Below the pieces are notes generated by a model. The model saw only the letters and a list, made by a program, of their open reading frames with translations, was not told the DNA's origin and did not search any database. This document shows, piece after piece, positions 5,545 to 7,067 of a stretch of DNA of 7,067 nt. A program made the translations under genes and the position numbers. Every line of letters begins with the position of its first letter. Position 1 is the first letter of the stretch. This stretch comes from CAZIWX01 sp964543125 (lineage in GTDB: Bacteria > Fidelibacterota > UBA8477): the NCBI GenBank assembly GCA_964543125.1, contig CAZIWX010000125.1, positions 1-7,067 of the forward strand, read 5' to 3'.

Positions 5545-5564
5545 AGGATAAAAAAACTAGAGAG

Positions 5565-6599
5565 TTATTTCTTCGCGGCCATCTTCTTAAACCAGCCTGA
5601 TTGCTTTTCATGAATTAACATCGGATTGTCCGATTTCAACGAACTCATATAGGCCGATCCTAAAAAACTCCAGGCCAGCACCCGCCGGACACCCTTCTCT
5701 AGTAGAATCTCGTTGGCTACATCCACGAAATATTCCTGCCCGGCGTGCGTCTGATAGTTCTTGACCCACATTTCGGTTTCCCGGCCATACTCATTTGCCA
5801 ACTTGAGTAAAATATCGGTGTTTTCAGCATAATTGCGTTTTACCCAGGTTTCATCGTGCTCCGGACGATCCCATTGCCAGTAAGGATCGGTGGCAACGAT
5901 GTCGGCCTGCGGGAGCTTGTATACCAGTTCTAAATCGCTGAAGCCGTCATCCATATCCCAGGTGGGGGGGAGCACACAGATTGAGTTGAGCAAGCCTTGC
6001 TCGTGGGCGTAATTGGTGAGTTCTTTTAAAAATGCCACCAATGACGCTTCCCGAAACGCCCGTACATCGAAATTCATCTTCAGGGGCATGGGTTCACCGG
6101 TCAGTTGTTCATACTTTGACTGGCAATTCGGGCAGCGGCAAACCCATTCCTGTCCGGTCAGGCGTTGACGCTTATCCAATGATCCCATAAAAAAGTGGGG
6201 CTCATCCCACATGGCGACCTGGACTTTAGCACGGGCTGCAAGATCGATCCAGCGTTTTAACAACGCTATAAATTCAGGCTGATTAGGGCAGATGGCCGGA
6301 ATATACCGTCCGGTATTAGTGACCTGTGCTATTTCCGGATGATGCTGAAGCAAGCCGGAAAAGGCTTCCCCACCGAATACCCGTCCAAAGCCCCAGGGAT
6401 TCAGATAGACTATCATCTCCCGTTCCCGGGCCAGTGCCACCAATTCCACCATTGTATCGGCGTAAAATGCTAAATCGGCTTCGGATGCGGTAAACAGAAC
6501 GGCATTGGCGCCATCAATGATCATTCGATCCAGATCGCGGGCCACATATTCCGGATTACGCACACCAAAATAGGACCAACCACGGATGCTCCGGCTCAT
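5565..6599 (-). CDS. Uncharacterised TIM-barrel protein, glycoside hydrolase-like
   Basis: I do not recognise a named family. The 344 residues can be read as eight beta strands in order: RGWSYFG (6-12), NAVLFTAS (32-39), MIVYLNPWG (62-70), VQVAMWDEP (126-134), ICVLPPTW (207-214), DIVATDPYW (233-241), TEMWVKNYQ (275-283) and VLAWSFLG (307-314). This suits a (beta/alpha)8 barrel of clan GH-A type. Glu133 after strand 4 (W-D-E-P-H, compare N-E-P) is the likely acid/base. Glu276 near strand 7 is a possible nucleophile, and the strand-8 Trp310 fits the clan. A cysteine cluster CRCPNC (C154, C156, C159) followed by a KYEQLTGE stretch resembles a pattern in some GH42-like and DUF hydrolases, and could be structural or metal-binding. 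There is no signal peptide or membrane segment, so it is probably cytoplasmic. It follows the phosphofructokinase gene on the same strand by 69 nt. GGAA lies about 12 nt before the ATG, a weak ribosome site. Substrate and activity are unknown. Confidence 0.8.
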   Translation of the reverse strand: MSRSIRGWSYFGVRNPEYVARDLDRMIIDGANAVLFTASEADLAFYADTMVELVALAREREMIVYLNPWGFGRVFGGEAFSGLLQHHPEIAQVTNTGRYIPAICPNQPEFIALLKRWIDLAARAKVQVAMWDEPHFFMGSLDKRQRLTGQEWVCRCPNCQSKYEQLTGEPMPLKMNFDVRAFREASLVAFLKELTNYAHEQGLLNSICVLPPTWDMDDGFSDLELVYKLPQADIVATDPYWQWDRPEHDETWVKRNYAENTDILLKLANEYGRETEMWVKNYQTHAGQEYFVDVANEILLEKGVRRVLAWSFLGSAYMSSLKSDNPMLIHEKQSGWFKKMAAKK

Positions 6600-6668
6600 T
6601 GTTCAGGTTCCGAATTGGTACAAAAAGTTTGGTTTTGCCGGCTGTTCAGCATCTAAAATGTTTTTTGC

Positions 6669-7067
6669 TTAGTCTAATTTCTTCAATATCAGCTTGCGTT
6701 TGAGTTTGGTGTAAACCGGTAAGCCATTCTCGAACCGCGGAAAAACTTCGCCGGTGATCAGGGGTTCACAATAGGTGCGGAAAGCAGCGGTGATATGCAG
6801 ACCGTCTTCCCGGATATATTCGGCCGGGAGAATTTTTTCCTGATTGGCGATGTTGCCGATATCAGTATGTCCCACGCTCCAGCGATAGGGTAAGTTCGAT
6901 TCGCGAACTATTGTCACCATCTGGCCGTTCAAACCGTCACCCGCCGGCCTAACCGCTTCCCGGCCCACCGCAATGGCCTGATCCAAATCGGTTTTGGAAG
7001 CGATGTGGCGTCCGGAGCGCTGAAAGTAATCCGGCAAGGCGGTGTGTACTTTTAGTTTGAGTTGATG
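6669..7067 (-). CDS. 6-phosphofructokinase (PPi-PFK-like), C-terminal part
   Basis: C-terminal ~133 residues of a phosphofructokinase, which phosphorylates fructose 6-phosphate in glycolysis. The gene continues beyond the right edge: the frame is open to base 7067, reading HQLKLKVHTALPDYFQRSGR, so the TTG at 7037 is internal. Family signs are the QRS sugar-phosphate-binding segment, then SKTDLDQAIAVGREAV, GLNGQMVTIVR, and a long C-terminal tail (GHTDIGNIAN, LPAEYI, DGLHIT) ending in GLPVYTKLKRKLILKKLD. That tail matches my recollection of pyrophosphate-dependent or clade-P-type enzymes better than short E. coli-type PfkA. The phosphoryl donor is set by N-terminal residues not in view, so ATP versus PPi is undecided. 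It lies upstream of the TIM-barrel gene on the same strand, 69 nt apart with no strong terminator between them, so they may share a transcript. Confidence 0.88.
   Translation of the reverse strand, partial: HQLKLKVHTALPDYFQRSGRHIASKTDLDQAIAVGREAVRPAGDGLNGQMVTIVRESNLPYRWSVGHTDIGNIANQEKILPAEYIREDGLHITAAFRTYCEPLITGEVFPRFENGLPVYTKLKRKLILKKLD

Noticed and set aside
3959..5560. CRISPR array
   Set aside because: The repeats are few, irregularly spaced and in mixed orientation, with no uniform spacers or cas genes.
7035..7037. TTG at 7037 as the phosphofructokinase start
   Set aside because: Family-like sequence continues upstream to the window edge, and 122 residues is far too short for the enzyme.

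Overview
The window looks like part of a scaffolded draft or metagenome-derived genome of an uncultivated bacterium. A run of exactly 100 N sits at 1162-1261. The genes are bacterial in type: Shine-Dalgarno sites, GTG/TTG/ATG starts and a lipoprotein signal. Three traits suggest something in or near the Bacteroidota/Calditrichota/KSB1/Marinimicrobia assemblage: a 2-oxo acid dehydrogenase E1 with alpha and beta halves fused in one chain, intergenic DNA full of short palindromic repeats, and a PD40-propeller lipoprotein. That placement is inference; no marker gene here settles it.

Layout. 3-1160 (+): 3' part of a fused-type thiamine-diphosphate E1. 1162-1261: assembly gap. 1262-1427: a partial intergenic repeat joined to a second copy of the last ~100 nt of E1. 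1459-1552: two hairpin repeats in opposite orientation. 1607-2878 (+): dihydrolipoyl acyltransferase E2. 2879-3052: spacer with an inverted repeat. 3053-3958 (+): lipoyl synthase (lipA). 3959-4321: gene-free, dense in hairpin repeats. 4322-5299 (+): lipoprotein with TolB/PD40-like propeller repeats, more AT-rich than its neighbours. 5300-5564: convergent spacer with three terminator-like hairpins. 5565-6599 (-): unrecognised TIM-barrel protein resembling a clan GH-A glycoside hydrolase. 6669-7067 (-): C-terminal part of a 6-phosphofructokinase that runs off the right edge.

Function. E1, E2 and lipA form a coherent set. E1 decarboxylates a 2-oxo acid, E2 carries the acyl group on a lipoyl lysine, and LipA makes that lipoyl group by sulfur insertion. 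E3 and the lipoyl/octanoyl transferases are not in view. The phosphofructokinase and the TIM-barrel protein run in the same direction and may be co-transcribed.

The most unusual signal is in the spacers. Several hairpins share a nearly constant ~20-23 nt core (CCCTTCGACG...AGCTCAGGGAGA, or its reverse complement). Each core is enclosed by inverted arms of 10-15 bp whose sequence differs completely between copies: 1459-1501, 1503-1552, 3971-4017, and an interrupted copy at 5473-5537. Each lies close to the 3' end of a gene. A second hairpin class built on CTGAA...TTCAG occurs at 4058-4078, 4158-4210, 4224-4248 and 5381-5414.
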